Source: Donghicola mangrovi (GTDB lineage Bacteria > Pseudomonadota > Alphaproteobacteria > Rhodobacterales > Rhodobacteraceae). Taken from it: a DNA stretch of 64,000 bases. A program made the position numbers and the translations under genes. The notes under the pieces were generated by a model, which saw only the letters and a list, made by a program, of their open reading frames with translations, ran no database searches and was not told the DNA's origin. Location of the stretch: contig NZ_JABCJE010000004.1 in NCBI RefSeq assembly GCF_013377535.1, positions 1 through 64,000 of the forward strand, written 5' to 3'. Numbering within the stretch: the first letter of the stretch is position 1; each line of letters begins with the position of its first letter. Positions 8,258 to 16,431 of the stretch are shown here, in pieces.

Positions 8258-8911
8258 TCACCCGATCCGGGACAGAACCTCTTGCGCCGCGCTCAGTAGG
8301 TGGCGGCGCAGGGCGGTCTCGGCCTCGGCGGATTTGCGATCGACGATGGCGGTGACGATGCCGTCGTGTTCGCCGTTCGACTGCTCCATCCGCGAGACGG
8401 ACTTGAGCTGATTGCGCCGGAACGCGGACAGCTTGATGCGCATCCCCTCGGCCAGTTCGAACATGTCGGTGTTGTGGGTGCCGCGATAGATCATCTGGTG
8501 AAATTCGGTATTCGCGGTCTCATAGGCCCCCGTGTCGCCGGAAACAGCCAGCGCCTGCATGGTCCGATGCATGGATTGCAGCGCGGCCCGTTCGCCCAAG
8601 GTCATCCGCTCGGCGGCAAAACGGGCACAGAGGGCTTCGACCTCGGCCATGGTTTCGAACATCTGTTCGATCCGCTCGCGGGTGATCTCCAGCACCACCA
8701 CCCCGCGATAGGGCACCCGCTCTACCAAGGACCGCGCCGCCAGCAAATGCAGCGCCTCGCGGACAGGGGTGCGGGACACGTCGAACCGCTGGGAAAGGCT
8801 CTGCTCGTCCAGTTTTGTTCCGCCCGGAATTGTGCCCGTAATGATTTCCGCCTCGAGCGTGGCCGCAATAGATACAGCGCGCAACGGAGGCTGGCCTTGG
8901 CTGTGCAGCAT
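8258..8911 (-). CDS. GntR family transcriptional regulator (FCD type)
   Basis: A 217-residue regulator with an N-terminal winged helix (SRTPVREALHLL is the classic recognition segment) and a C-terminal all-helical FCD effector domain (FHQMIYRGTHN and following). The ATG at 8911 is preferred over an in-frame GTG six bases upstream because AGG sits at suitable spacing before the ATG. Its stop abuts that of the TauE-like gene. The palindrome TTGTATACAA upstream of that gene is its likely operator; the effector ligand is unknown. Confidence 0.9.
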   Translation of the reverse strand: MLHSQGQPPLRAVSIAATLEAEIITGTIPGGTKLDEQSLSQRFDVSRTPVREALHLLAARSLVERVPYRGVVVLEITRERIEQMFETMAEVEALCARFAAERMTLGERAALQSMHRTMQALAVSGDTGAYETANTEFHQMIYRGTHNTDMFELAEGMRIKLSAFRRNQLKSVSRMEQSNGEHDGIVTAIVDRKSAEAETALRRHLLSAAQEVLSRIG

Positions 8912-9048
8912 AGACACCTGCTATTGTTTAGTTTTTTGTAAAATAGCGCCAACCAGCCAAAAGGCAAAACAGCAAAAGCGTGGAGTCCCAAAGAAGAGAC
9001 ACAACGTAACTATTTTTTTGGGAGTTTGCTTCACCCTCTTCGGTGAAA

Positions 9049-9135
9049 TGGTGCGGTCGAGAAGACTCGAACTTCCACGGGAGTTACCCCACAGCGACCT
9101 CAACGCTGCGCGTCTACCAATTCCGCCACGACCGC
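9049..9135 (-). tRNA. tRNA-Leu (anticodon GAG)
   Basis: An 87-nt class II tRNA. The acceptor stem GCGGTCG pairs with CGACCGC, with discriminator A and encoded CCA. The anticodon stem CAGCG/CGCTG encloses loop TTGAGGT, giving anticodon GAG. A long variable arm and a GTTCGAG T-loop fit tRNA-Leu. No integrase or repeated 3' end is seen beside it. Confidence 0.95.
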
Positions 9136-9260
9136 ACTGTCAATGACTTGGTGAGGGGCGATATAGCGGGGCCGCGCGGGGAAGCCAAGAGCCAAAATGC
9201 GCCTTTTGACAATTCCTTGGCAAAGGGGCACACCCTACTGCGGAACAAGGGGATACCGGC

Positions 9261-9923
9261 ATGGTGGAATGGATCATCAGCGAAGGTCTGACCGACTATC
9301 GCGAGGCAGAAACCTTTATGGAGGAGCGCGCCGCACGAATCGCGGCCGGCCAAGCTGACGAGGCCATCTGGCTGGTCGAGCACCCTCCTCTGTACACGGC
9401 CGGGACCTCGGCCAAGATCGAGGATCTGACCGATCCCGACCGCTTTCCGGTCTATCCGACCAAACGCGGGGGCCAGTATACCTATCACGGGCCGGGGCAG
9501 CGCGTGGCCTATGTGATGCTGGATGTGGGCAAGCGCGGCCACGATGTGCGTGCTTTTGTCCAGAGCCTTGAGGAGTGGGTCATCGCCACGCTGGCCGAGT
9601 TCAACGTCCGAGGCGAGATTCGCGAGGGCCGCGTAGGCGTCTGGGTTGTGCGAAATGACAAAGGGCAGACCGCCCTTGGCACCCCGCCCGAGGACAAGAT
9701 CGCCGCGATCGGCATCCGTCTGCGTAAATGGGTGAGCTTCCACGGGATTTCCATCAACGTCGAACCCGATCTGAGCCATTTCGGCGGCATCGTCCCCTGC
9801 GGAATTACCGAGCATGGGGTGACCAGTCTGGTTGATCTGGGCTTACCTGTCACGATGGATGATCTGGACGTCGCTCTGAAACGTACCTTCGAGGACCATT
9901 TCCCTCCGGTGGTAAGCAATTAA
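9261..9923 (+). CDS. lipB: Octanoyltransferase
   Basis: A 220-residue LipB enzyme that moves octanoyl from acyl carrier protein to lipoyl domains, the first step of lipoate synthesis. The family motifs are intact: [22 protein letters not shown] and the catalytic Cys/Lys neighbourhood with GGIVPCGI and KIAAIGIR. The start follows AAGGGGATA. It stands alone between tRNA-Leu and a cytochrome c gene. Confidence 0.96.
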   Translation: MVEWIISEGLTDYREAETFMEERAARIAAGQADEAIWLVEHPPLYTAGTSAKIEDLTDPDRFPVYPTKRGGQYTYHGPGQRVAYVMLDVGKRGHDVRAFVQSLEEWVIATLAEFNVRGEIREGRVGVWVVRNDKGQTALGTPPEDKIAAIGIRLRKWVSFHGISINVEPDLSHFGGIVPCGITEHGVTSLVDLGLPVTMDDLDVALKRTFEDHFPPVVSN

Positions 9924-10012
9924 GCGAAAGGTCGCATTTGCTTTCCACTATATAATTGGCACATCTGGGGGGATTTGTGCTTTAGTCGCGCAAGCAACGA
10001 AAGGGAAGAGAC

Positions 10013-10408
10013 ATGAAGACCATCCTTACCGCAGCCGCAACCCTTCTGGCGCTGGCCGCCCCTGTTCTGGCCGAGGGCGATGCCGCCAAGGGCGAAAAAG
10101 AATTCAAGAAGTGCAAAGCCTGCCACAAGCTGGAAGAAGGCGCCAAAAGCACCGTTGGCCCGAACCTCTATGGCGTGATCGGCCGCGTGATCGGCACCTA
10201 CGACGGTTACACCTACAGCTCTGACATGGCTGCTGCCGCTGCCACCGGCACCGTCTGGGACGCCGAGCACCTGGAACAGTACCTGCCCGATCCGTCCAAG
10301 TATCTGGCTGGCCTGACCGGCAATGATGCCGCCAAGTCGAAAATGGCCGCTCAGCGCGTCAAAAGCGCCGAAGATATCGCTGCTTATCTCGCTTCGGTTG
10401 TGAAGTAA
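10013..10408 (+). CDS. cycA: Cytochrome c2
   Basis: A 131-residue periplasmic class I c-type cytochrome with a signal peptide (1-20, ending VLA). The heme-binding site is C34-K-A-C37-H38, and Met111 in SKMAA is the likely sixth ligand. The C-terminal helix (EDIAAYLASVVK) matches cytochrome c2 of Rhodobacter. It carries electrons from bc1 to terminal oxidases (or reaction centres where present). ctaD lies 160 bp downstream, so it is a natural donor for that oxidase. A TATAAT at 9951-9956 may be its -10. The cycA symbol is by resemblance. Confidence 0.88.
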   Translation: MKTILTAAATLLALAAPVLAEGDAAKGEKEFKKCKACHKLEEGAKSTVGPNLYGVIGRVIGTYDGYTYSSDMAAAAATGTVWDAEHLEQYLPDPSKYLAGLTGNDAAKSKMAAQRVKSAEDIAAYLASVVK

Positions 10409-10450
10409 GCCACGGGTGCGACATTTCACCATACCTCTGGGCACATTTTT

Positions 10451-10464
10451 TTGATCTGCGTCAA
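10451..10464. promoter_or_regulatory. FNR/FnrL-type box upstream of ctaD
   Basis: TTGAT-CTGC-GTCAA matches the FNR-family consensus TTGAT-N4-ATCAA at 9 of 10 defined positions. It lies 104 bp before the ctaD start. In Rhodobacteraceae FnrL switches respiratory genes in response to oxygen, so it may adjust aa3 oxidase expression. Function is inferred from the match alone. Confidence 0.65.
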
Positions 10465-10567
10465 AGTCGTGCATTGCTCAAGGTAAAGGTGCAATCTAAA
10501 ACCCGAAAATGAATCCGGGCGCGGAGTCTCCTCTGCGCCCTAAATCTAACCAGCAGGAGGCAAGAGT

Positions 10568-12238
10568 ATGGCGGACGCAGCCATTCACGGCCACGGGCAC
10601 GAAGACAACCGGAGTTTCTTTACCCGGTGGTTCATGTCCACTAACCACAAGGACATCGGGATCCTCTACGTCATCACCGCGGCGTTTGTAGGTCTGATCT
10701 CGGTCGCCTTCACCGTTTATATGCGCCTGGAGCTCATGCATCCCGGCGTTCAGTACATGTGCCTTGAAGGGGCTCGTTTCATCGCATCCGATGAAACCTG
10801 TACCCCCAACGGTCACCTGTGGAACGTGATGATCACCTACCACGGCATCCTGATGATGTTCTTCGTGGTGATCCCCGCACTGTTCGGCGGCTTCGGCAAC
10901 TACTTCATGCCGCTGCAGATCGGTGCTCCGGACATGGCGTTCCCCCGTCTGAACAACCTCAGCTACTGGCTCTATGTTGCCGGTACCGCGCTGGGTGTTG
11001 CTTCGCTGCTGTCCCCCGGTGGTAACGACCAGCTGGGCTCGGGTGTTGGCTGGGTTCTTTATGCGCCTCTGTCGACCAACGAAGCAGGCTACTCGATGGA
11101 CCTCGCGATCTTTGCGGTTCACGTTTCGGGTGCTTCGTCGATCCTGGGTGCGATCAACATCATCACCACTTTCCTGAACATGCGTACCCCCGGCATGACC
11201 CTGCACAAGGTTCCGCTGTTCGCATGGTCGGTGTTCGTCACCGCGTGGCTGATCCTTCTGTCGCTGCCCGTACTGGCCGGCGCGATCACCATGCTGCTGA
11301 CCGACCGTAACTTCGGCACCGCCTTCTTCCAGCCTGCTGGTGGCGGCGACCCGATCCTGTACCAGCACATCCTGTGGTTCTTCGGTCACCCCGAAGTGTA
11401 CATCATCATTCTGCCCGGCTTCGGTCTGGTCAGCCACGTGATCGCCACCTTCTCGCGCAAGCCCGTCTTCGGCTACCTGCCGATGGTCTACGCGATGGTT
11501 GCGATCGGTGTTCTGGGCTTCGTCGTGTGGGCACACCACATGTACACCGTCGGCATGAGCCTGCGTCAGCAGTCGTACTTCATGATGGCCACCATGGTTA
11601 TCGCGGTTCCCACCGGCGTGAAGGTCTTCAGCTGGCTGGCAACCATGTGGGGCGGCTCGATCGAGTTCAAAACCCCCATGCTGTGGGCTCTGGGCTTCCT
11701 GTTCCTGTTCACCGTTGGCGGCGTGACCGGCGTTGTCCTGTCGCAAGCAGGTCTGGACCGCGCATACCATGACACCTACTACGTGGTTGCTCACTTCCAC
11801 TACGTGATGTCGCTGGGTGCGATCTTCTGTATCTTCTCGGGCATCTACTACTACTTCGGCAAAGTCACTGGCCGTCAGTACCCCGAGTGGGCCGGCAAGC
11901 TGCACTTCTGGGCGATGTTCGTCGGCGCAAACCTGACCTTCTTCCCCCAGCACTTCCTGGGCCGTCAGGGCATGCCCCGTCGTTACATCGACTACCCCGA
12001 AGCATTTGCCTTCTGGAACACCATCTCGTCGATCGGCGCATTCATCGCCTTCGCATCGTTCCTGTTCTTCTTTGGCGTCATGATCTACTCGCTGCTCTAC
12101 GGCAAGAAAGAGACCCGCGCCAACTACTGGAACGAGTACGCAGATACTCTGGAATGGACCCTGCCCTCGCCGCCGCCCGAGCACACCTTCGAGCAGCTGC
12201 CGAAGCAGGAAGACTGGGACAAGGGCCACGCGCACTAA
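10568..12238 (+). CDS. ctaD: Cytochrome c oxidase subunit I (aa3-type)
   Basis: A 556-residue, twelve-helix catalytic subunit that reduces O2 to water and pumps protons. Heme a ligands are His92 (YHGILMM) and His411. CuB ligands are His274, His323 and His324, with the cross-linked Tyr278 in GHPEVY; His409 is the heme a3 ligand. Glu276 (D-channel) and Lys352 (K-channel) mark an A1-type oxidase. The other subunits are not nearby, as is usual in Rhodobacter and Paracoccus. Codons are biased to CGT/GTT relative to neighbours, consistent with high expression. A strong AGGAGG precedes the start. Confidence 0.98.
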   Translation: MADAAIHGHGHEDNRSFFTRWFMSTNHKDIGILYVITAAFVGLISVAFTVYMRLELMHPGVQYMCLEGARFIASDETCTPNGHLWNVMITYHGILMMFFVVIPALFGGFGNYFMPLQIGAPDMAFPRLNNLSYWLYVAGTALGVASLLSPGGNDQLGSGVGWVLYAPLSTNEAGYSMDLAIFAVHVSGASSILGAINIITTFLNMRTPGMTLHKVPLFAWSVFVTAWLILLSLPVLAGAITMLLTDRNFGTAFFQPAGGGDPILYQHILWFFGHPEVYIIILPGFGLVSHVIATFSRKPVFGYLPMVYAMVAIGVLGFVVWAHHMYTVGMSLRQQSYFMMATMVIAVPTGVKVFSWLATMWGGSIEFKTPMLWALGFLFLFTVGGVTGVVLSQAGLDRAYHDTYYVVAHFHYVMSLGAIFCIFSGIYYYFGKVTGRQYPEWAGKLHFWAMFVGANLTFFPQHFLGRQGMPRRYIDYPEAFAFWNTISSIGAFIAFASFLFFFGVMIYSLLYGKKETRANYWNEYADTLEWTLPSPPPEHTFEQLPKQEDWDKGHAH

Positions 12239-12264
12239 TCCCGGGCTCCAATCCCGAATAATCC

Positions 12265-12295
12265 AAAGGCCCGGGGGAAACCTCGGGCCTTTTTC
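12265..12295 (+). terminator. Rho-independent terminator of ctaD
   Basis: An AAGGCCCGGGG arm and a CCTCGGGCCTT arm form a GC-rich hairpin around AAA, followed by TTTTTC. It starts 27 bp after the ctaD stop. Confidence 0.88.
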
Positions 12296-12325
12296 TTCCG
12301 CCCCCTTTTTCAGGTAGTCCCCCCT

Positions 12326-12844
12326 ATGCCTTATGAATGGGTCAAAAACCTGCCCGACGTCCCCGAGGACGGATCGGACCCCGTGGCCGAACTGCACCTC
12401 TGGCCCTATCGCTCTTTGCCGCGCAAGGGGTTCGTGGCGTTCTTTGCCATCACCTCTCTCTTCATCGCGCTGCCCTTGGTCGCCGTCATCGGGTCCAAAG
12501 TCCTCTGGGGCCTCCTGCCGTTTATCGTGCTTGTCATGGGCCTGATGTGGTACATGCTGGAACGCAGCTACCGCGACGGCGATGTCATCGAAACGTTGAC
12601 CCTCTGGCCCGACCGCATCCACCTGCTGCGCCGCGACCAGAAGGGCAAAACCCACACATGGGAATGCAACATCTACTGGGCCAAGGTCAGCCTTTATCCG
12701 ACCGGCGGACCCGTTCCGAACTACGTCACCCTCAAAGGCAACAGCAGAGAGGTTGAGATCGGCGCATTTCTGAGCGAAGACGAGCGCAAGGAACTGCATA
12801 GCGAGCTGGTGCTCGCCCTGCCCCGCGCTGCCCGCAAACAATAG
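12326..12844 (+). CDS. DUF2244 membrane protein
   Basis: A 172-residue protein matching the DUF2244 family, which is frequent beside cytochrome oxidase genes in alphaproteobacteria. Two adjacent hydrophobic segments (about 35-75) are followed by a soluble C-terminal domain with ERSYRDGDVIETLTLWPD and WECNIYWAKVSL. No biochemical function is established for the family. The position after ctaD suggests, but does not show, a link to oxidase biogenesis. The ribosome-binding site is weak. Confidence 0.85.
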   Translation: MPYEWVKNLPDVPEDGSDPVAELHLWPYRSLPRKGFVAFFAITSLFIALPLVAVIGSKVLWGLLPFIVLVMGLMWYMLERSYRDGDVIETLTLWPDRIHLLRRDQKGKTHTWECNIYWAKVSLYPTGGPVPNYVTLKGNSREVEIGAFLSEDERKELHSELVLALPRAARKQ

Positions 12845-12855
12845 AAAGCCCGTTC

Positions 12856-13770
12856 ATGGCCCAGGTCCCCGCCACCCCGAAAATGCGCCGCTTCAGCCTG
12901 CTGACGGCCGCACGCCTGTTCGGCCCCGAATTGCTGCTCAAGAATTCGGACCTGCAAGCATCGGAGCGGGCGGCCTTGGCCCTTCGCGCGGCCAAACCGG
13001 CCAAAGCCCCTGAAAACCCCGTTTCGGTTTTTCTGATCCCGCTGGTCGGCCCGCACCACGTGGGCGACTGGGCTGCGGTCTGCGCACGCCTTGATGCCAC
13101 GCTCCGCAGCTTCGTCGCGCAAACGAACCCGAACTGGCGCGTCCTGATCTGCGGCCAGGCCAGCCCCGATCTGCCCGACGATCCGCGCATCACCTTTGTC
13201 CCCTTTACCACGCCGGTCGAAGGCAACGACAAATGGCTCAAACTGCGCCAACTGGCGGACACCATCCCGACCCTCGGCATCCCCCAAGGCTACGCCATGA
13301 GCTTTGATGCCGACGATCTGGCGCATCCCTCTTTGGTTCAGGAAATGCACGACCGCCGCAGCGCGGGCGGTTACCTGATGACCCAAGGCTACGTCTATGA
13401 TGTCGGCAACAACCGCATCGCGCTGGCGCAGCCCGCCAGCCCTGCGCAGCCCCTGTGTAAACCGTTCTGGAAGCTCTGCGGCAGCTGCGCCGCGCTGGCC
13501 TTTGACCTGACCCACAATCCAGAGGCCGAGATCGCCCGCATCGCGGAATCCACCCAGCACGAACACCGGATGTTCCCCTATCTGGCGCAGCTCGCTGGTC
13601 GCCCCCTGATGCCGCTCTCGGGCCCAAAGGCGCTCTATCTCCTCAATCACGGGGAAAACTTCGGCGCCCGCCGTGGCCGCGTCAGCTTCAAACAGCGCTT
13701 TGCCGAACGGTTCCAGATCACCGATGCCGCAACCCTGACCCAAATCCGTCAGGACTTCGCGCTCGATTGA
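12856..13770 (+). CDS. Putative GT-A fold glycosyltransferase
   Basis: A 304-residue soluble protein beginning 12 bp after the DUF2244 gene. The central region VSVFLIPLVG...TLRSFVAQTNPNWRVLICG resembles the nucleotide-binding half of family 2 glycosyltransferases. MSFDADDLAHPSL supplies a DxDD metal/sugar-nucleotide motif near residue 150. Rhodobacterial relatives are annotated as glycosyltransferases, but donor and acceptor are unknown. No signal peptide or membrane segment is evident. It ends 1 bp before an interspersed repeat. Confidence 0.7.
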   Translation: MAQVPATPKMRRFSLLTAARLFGPELLLKNSDLQASERAALALRAAKPAKAPENPVSVFLIPLVGPHHVGDWAAVCARLDATLRSFVAQTNPNWRVLICGQASPDLPDDPRITFVPFTTPVEGNDKWLKLRQLADTIPTLGIPQGYAMSFDADDLAHPSLVQEMHDRRSAGGYLMTQGYVYDVGNNRIALAQPASPAQPLCKPFWKLCGSCAALAFDLTHNPEAEIARIAESTQHEHRMFPYLAQLAGRPLMPLSGPKALYLLNHGENFGARRGRVSFKQRFAERFQITDAATLTQIRQDFALD

Positions 13771-13771
13771 T

Positions 13772-13810
13772 CTTCATCTTGGGAAAAATACCCACGGCGG
13801 TCCAACCGCC
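13772..13810. repeat. Interspersed 3'-end element, copy A
   Basis: CTTCATCTTGGGAAAAATAC plus CC begins 1 bp after the glycosyltransferase stop. It is followed by the small hairpin GGCGG-TCCAA-CCGCC. Read on the minus strand, the hairpin followed by TATTTTT would act as a terminator for the convergent coxG gene. The core is identical over 22 bp to copy B at 22521. Confidence 0.75.
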
Positions 13811-13857
13811 AATCGCGCGGCGCAGCCCATAGGCCCCACCGCGCCACAAGCACGGGG

Positions 13858-14310
13858 TCACTCGACCCGAGCGCCTTCCATCTCGGCCGCGAACTTCTCA
13901 AAGAACGCCGCCGACAGCTTTCGCGCCGTGCCCATGATCAGGCGGCTGCCCAACTGGGCAATCTTGCCGCCCACTTCGGCCTTGGCGTCATAGGCCAGAA
14001 GGGTGCCGCCCTCGACCTCGGTCAGGGTCACTTCGGCACCGCCCTTGGCAAAGCCCGCCGCGCCGCCTTTGCCCTCGCCCATCAGGGAAAACGCATCGGG
14101 CGCGACTGCAGTGTCCAGCGTGACAACGCCGCCAAAGCTTGCCTTCACCGGCCCGATCCGCAGCACCACCTTGGCCTCCAGATCGGTGGGGGAATGCTGG
14201 ATCAGTTCCTCGCATCCGGGGATACAGCGGCGCAAAATCTCGGGGTCGTTCAGTGCCCGATAGACTGCGTCCTTGGGGGCGTTAATGATAATCTCGTCAC
14301 TCAGTTCCAT
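13858..14310 (-). CDS. coxG: CoxG, carbon monoxide dehydrogenase accessory protein (SRPBCC fold)
   Basis: A 150-residue protein of the CoxG/SRPBCC family. Its N-terminus MELSDEIIINAPKDAVYRALNDPEILRRCIPGCEEL is split over the typical family pattern (residues 1-36). Work on Oligotropha and mycobacteria indicates that CoxG helps attach CO dehydrogenase to the membrane and pass electrons to quinones. It is the last gene of coxMSLDEFG here, 17 bp after a small unlisted gene. The interspersed element beyond its stop supplies a possible terminator. Confidence 0.92.
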   Translation of the reverse strand: MELSDEIIINAPKDAVYRALNDPEILRRCIPGCEELIQHSPTDLEAKVVLRIGPVKASFGGVVTLDTAVAPDAFSLMGEGKGGAAGFAKGGAEVTLTEVEGGTLLAYDAKAEVGGKIAQLGSRLIMGTARKLSAAFFEKFAAEMEGARVE

Positions 14311-14327
14311 TCACTCGGTGCCTTTCC

Positions 14328-14441
14328 TCAACAGCATCTGGGGTGGGAATTCAGCAGGATCGCCGCCTTTTGTTCAGGCGTCAGAGGCGGAGGCTTGGGG
14401 GCCGCACGGCGGCGGGCCAGCCAGTTACGCAGTCGCTTCAT
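14328..14441 (-). CDS. Small 37-residue protein inside the cox operon
   Basis: A short gene between coxF and coxG. The ATG at 14441 lies 8 bases after a perfect AGGAGG, the best ribosome-binding site in the operon, and the frame overlaps the coxF 3' end by 17 bp. The product begins MKRLRNWLARRRAAPKPPP, then TPEQKAAILLNSHP and a C-terminal Cys-Cys pair. It is very basic at the N-terminus and could sit on the membrane surface. I know of no named family. Support is the ribosome-binding site, tight operon spacing and the lack of other use for the gap. Confidence 0.6.
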   Translation of the reverse strand: MKRLRNWLARRRAAPKPPPLTPEQKAAILLNSHPRCC

Positions 14442-15237
14442 GGGCGCCTCCTGATGTTTTGCGGTCGGTGTTCCGCCATTGGATGATCTCTGCCATGACC
14501 GAGATCGCGATCTCTTGCGGGTCGATGGCGTGGATATGAAGGCCCGCGGGGGATTTCAGCCGCCCCACCTGCGCCGCGTCCATGCCAGCGGTGACCAGCT
14601 TGGCGCTCAGGGTGTCGGCCTTGCGGCGCGAGGCCACCATGGACACCCGATGCGCAGGGCTTTCCAAAGCCGCCCGCAAACACACGCCGTCCTGATTGCC
14701 TTGGGTCGCAACGACCACAAAATCACGGGGCCCAAGGGGCAGGTCCGCAATCGCGTTGTCGCTGAACCGCGCAGCCTCCAGATGGCTTGAAACACCCTCG
14801 GGCAAAGCCAGCCGGTATCCCGCCAGCGCCCCATGGGCCGCAATCGCGCGGCTGATCGGCGTGTCCCCGAACACCACCAGCATCGGCGGCAGCTCGAATG
14901 GTTCGATCAGAATGTCCACCGTCCCGCCCGAGGGGCAGCCGCTCTTGTAGAGCTGCGCGCCATCCGTATCGGTCAGCGACACCACCTTGTCCGAGGGTTT
15001 GACGCGGATCAGGCGCGTCTCGCCGCTGGCAATCGCCTCGGACACGGCGCTGGTCACGGCGCGCTTTACACAGGCCCCGCCAAGATGGCCGATGATCTCG
15101 CCGGTTTCGGTGATGACCGCCTTGGCCCCTGCCTTGGCCGAGGTCACATCCGCCGTCCGCACCACCGTCGCCACACAGAACGGACGCCCCGTGCGCCGCT
15201 GCTGGTCGATCACATCAAAGATATCGAGTTGTCCCAT
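14425..15237 (-). CDS. coxF: XdhC-family maturation factor (CoxF)
   Basis: A 270-residue XdhC/CoxF-family protein. Its N-terminal domain has FCVATVVRT and GHLGGACVKRAV with the conserved Cys, YKSGCPSGG supplies another conserved Cys, and a Rossmann-like C-terminal domain begins at MLVVFGDTPIS. XdhC proteins bind and sulfurate or insert the molybdenum cofactor into xanthine-oxidase family enzymes. Here the substrate is most likely CoxL. AAAGGAG precedes the start, 12 bp after coxE. Confidence 0.9.
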   Translation of the reverse strand: MGQLDIFDVIDQQRRTGRPFCVATVVRTADVTSAKAGAKAVITETGEIIGHLGGACVKRAVTSAVSEAIASGETRLIRVKPSDKVVSLTDTDGAQLYKSGCPSGGTVDILIEPFELPPMLVVFGDTPISRAIAAHGALAGYRLALPEGVSSHLEAARFSDNAIADLPLGPRDFVVVATQGNQDGVCLRAALESPAHRVSMVASRRKADTLSAKLVTAGMDAAQVGRLKSPAGLHIHAIDPQEIAISVMAEIIQWRNTDRKTSGGAHEATA

Positions 15238-15249
15238 AAAGCTCTCCTT

Positions 15250-16431
15250 TCAGAGCCGAGCGAATTCGGGTTCGAGGGCGGCCAGCGCCTCGATGGTGTT
15301 GGCGGGCAGATGCGCGTCCAGATAGGGCAGCGCAGCGGTGATCGAGGCCGACACAGGCGCATAGTCCCGCCAGCCTTTCAGGGGGTTCAGCCACACGATC
15401 CGCCCCGATTTGCGGCGCATCCGGCCAAGGGCAGCGGCCAATTCCGCAGGCGCCCCGGTGCAATAGCCATCGGACAGGATGATCACGATGGTGCGTCCCG
15501 ACAGGGCCTTGGCGGCATAGGTTTCGGCAAAGGCGGTCAGGGATGCGCCGATGTCGGTGCCCCCGCCGAACCCCTCGGCCATCAGGCTCAGGCGGCCGGC
15601 GGCGCGCAGGGTGTCGTGGTCGCGCATTGCCGCCGTGACCCGCATCAGGCGGGTGTGAAACAAGTAGGCGTCAGCGGTGGTGTCCGCATCGATCAGCCCT
15701 TTGACAAAGGCCAGAAAGACGCGGGCATAGTGCTGCATCGATCCCGACACATCGCACAGGGCCACAATCCGCATCGGGCGTTCAGGGCGCGTGCGGCGGA
15801 ACAAGTCCAGCGGCTCGCCCCCACGGGGCAGGCTGGCGCGCAAGGTCCGGCGCAGGTCCAGCATCGCCCCGCGCCGTGCCTGAATGCGGCGGCGGGAACG
15901 GCGGTCGCGGATGGCGCGGGCCAGTTGCTGCGCGGCCCGTTCGGCGGCGCGCAGGGTGTCCTCGTCCAGCAACTCGCGCAGGTCGCGTTTACGCAAGTTG
16001 TCCGTGCGGGTGGCGATCAGGCGACCGTCGATCCCCTCGGCTTCGCCCTGCCCGTCGCCGGGGGTGGTCTGACCGTCCGCATCCGCGCCGCCGCCGTCCT
16101 GATCCAGATGGGATTGCCACAGCGTGGGACGAGCGGACTGGACCCGCACATGGGCAGAGGCCGCGCCGGTACGGGTCTTGCCCGCGTTGAACCAGTAGGC
16201 ATCGAACAGTTCGTCGAATTTGCGCCAACCGTCCGCGTCAGGGGCGATCAAGGCCTTTAGCGCCAGCCGCGCTTGGCCTGTATCGGTGGCATCCACCGCC
16301 CCCAGAACCGCCATCGCGTCCGAGGTCTCCGCAGGGCCCAGCTTCAGGCCGTTCATGCGCAGATGGGCCATGAAACCGGTAATCCGGTCGGCGATACCTT
16401 CGGCGCGGGCGGGAAAGCGGGTGACAGCCAT
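15250..16431 (-). CDS. coxE: CoxE, VWA-domain protein for CO dehydrogenase maturation
   Basis: A 393-residue protein of the CoxE/VWA family with the MIDAS motif DVSGSM at 227-232. The preceding charged, low-complexity stretch (about 112-190) is typical of the family. In Oligotropha, CoxE acts with the AAA+ ATPase CoxD in building the [CuSMoO2] centre of CO dehydrogenase. The ATG at 16431 overlaps the coxD stop as TGATG, so coupled translation is likely; a GTG one codon upstream is an alternative. Confidence 0.93.
   Translation of the reverse strand: MAVTRFPARAEGIADRITGFMAHLRMNGLKLGPAETSDAMAVLGAVDATDTGQARLALKALIAPDADGWRKFDELFDAYWFNAGKTRTGAASAHVRVQSARPTLWQSHLDQDGGGADADGQTTPGDGQGEAEGIDGRLIATRTDNLRKRDLRELLDEDTLRAAERAAQQLARAIRDRRSRRRIQARRGAMLDLRRTLRASLPRGGEPLDLFRRTRPERPMRIVALCDVSGSMQHYARVFLAFVKGLIDADTTADAYLFHTRLMRVTAAMRDHDTLRAAGRLSLMAEGFGGGTDIGASLTAFAETYAAKALSGRTIVIILSDGYCTGAPAELAAALGRMRRKSGRIVWLNPLKGWRDYAPVSASITAALPYLDAHLPANTIEALAALEPEFARL

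Noticed and set aside
8918-8950. GntR operator in the promoter of the regulator at 8258
   Set aside because: TTTTTTGTAAAA is only a partial match to the palindrome seen at 7362, so autoregulation is not claimed.
9010-9048. Terminator after tRNA-Leu (TTCACC/GGTGAA stem)
   Set aside because: In the transcribed direction the stem is followed by an A-rich, not T-rich, stretch. It may be a processing hairpin but does not meet the terminator pattern.
9049-9135. tRNA-Leu as an attachment site
   Set aside because: No integrase, no duplicated tRNA 3' end and only core genes on both sides.
10568-12238. Different codon use in ctaD, carA and ilvC as a sign of horizontal transfer
   Set aside because: The shift is towards CGT, GTT and similar codons typical of highly expressed genes in these bacteria, and all three are core genes.
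10496-12841. 781-codon open frame antisense to ctaD
   Set aside because: It is the mirror of ctaD in GC-rich DNA. The translation is rich in His, Gln, Arg and Val without family motifs, and the sense strand has all heme-copper ligands.
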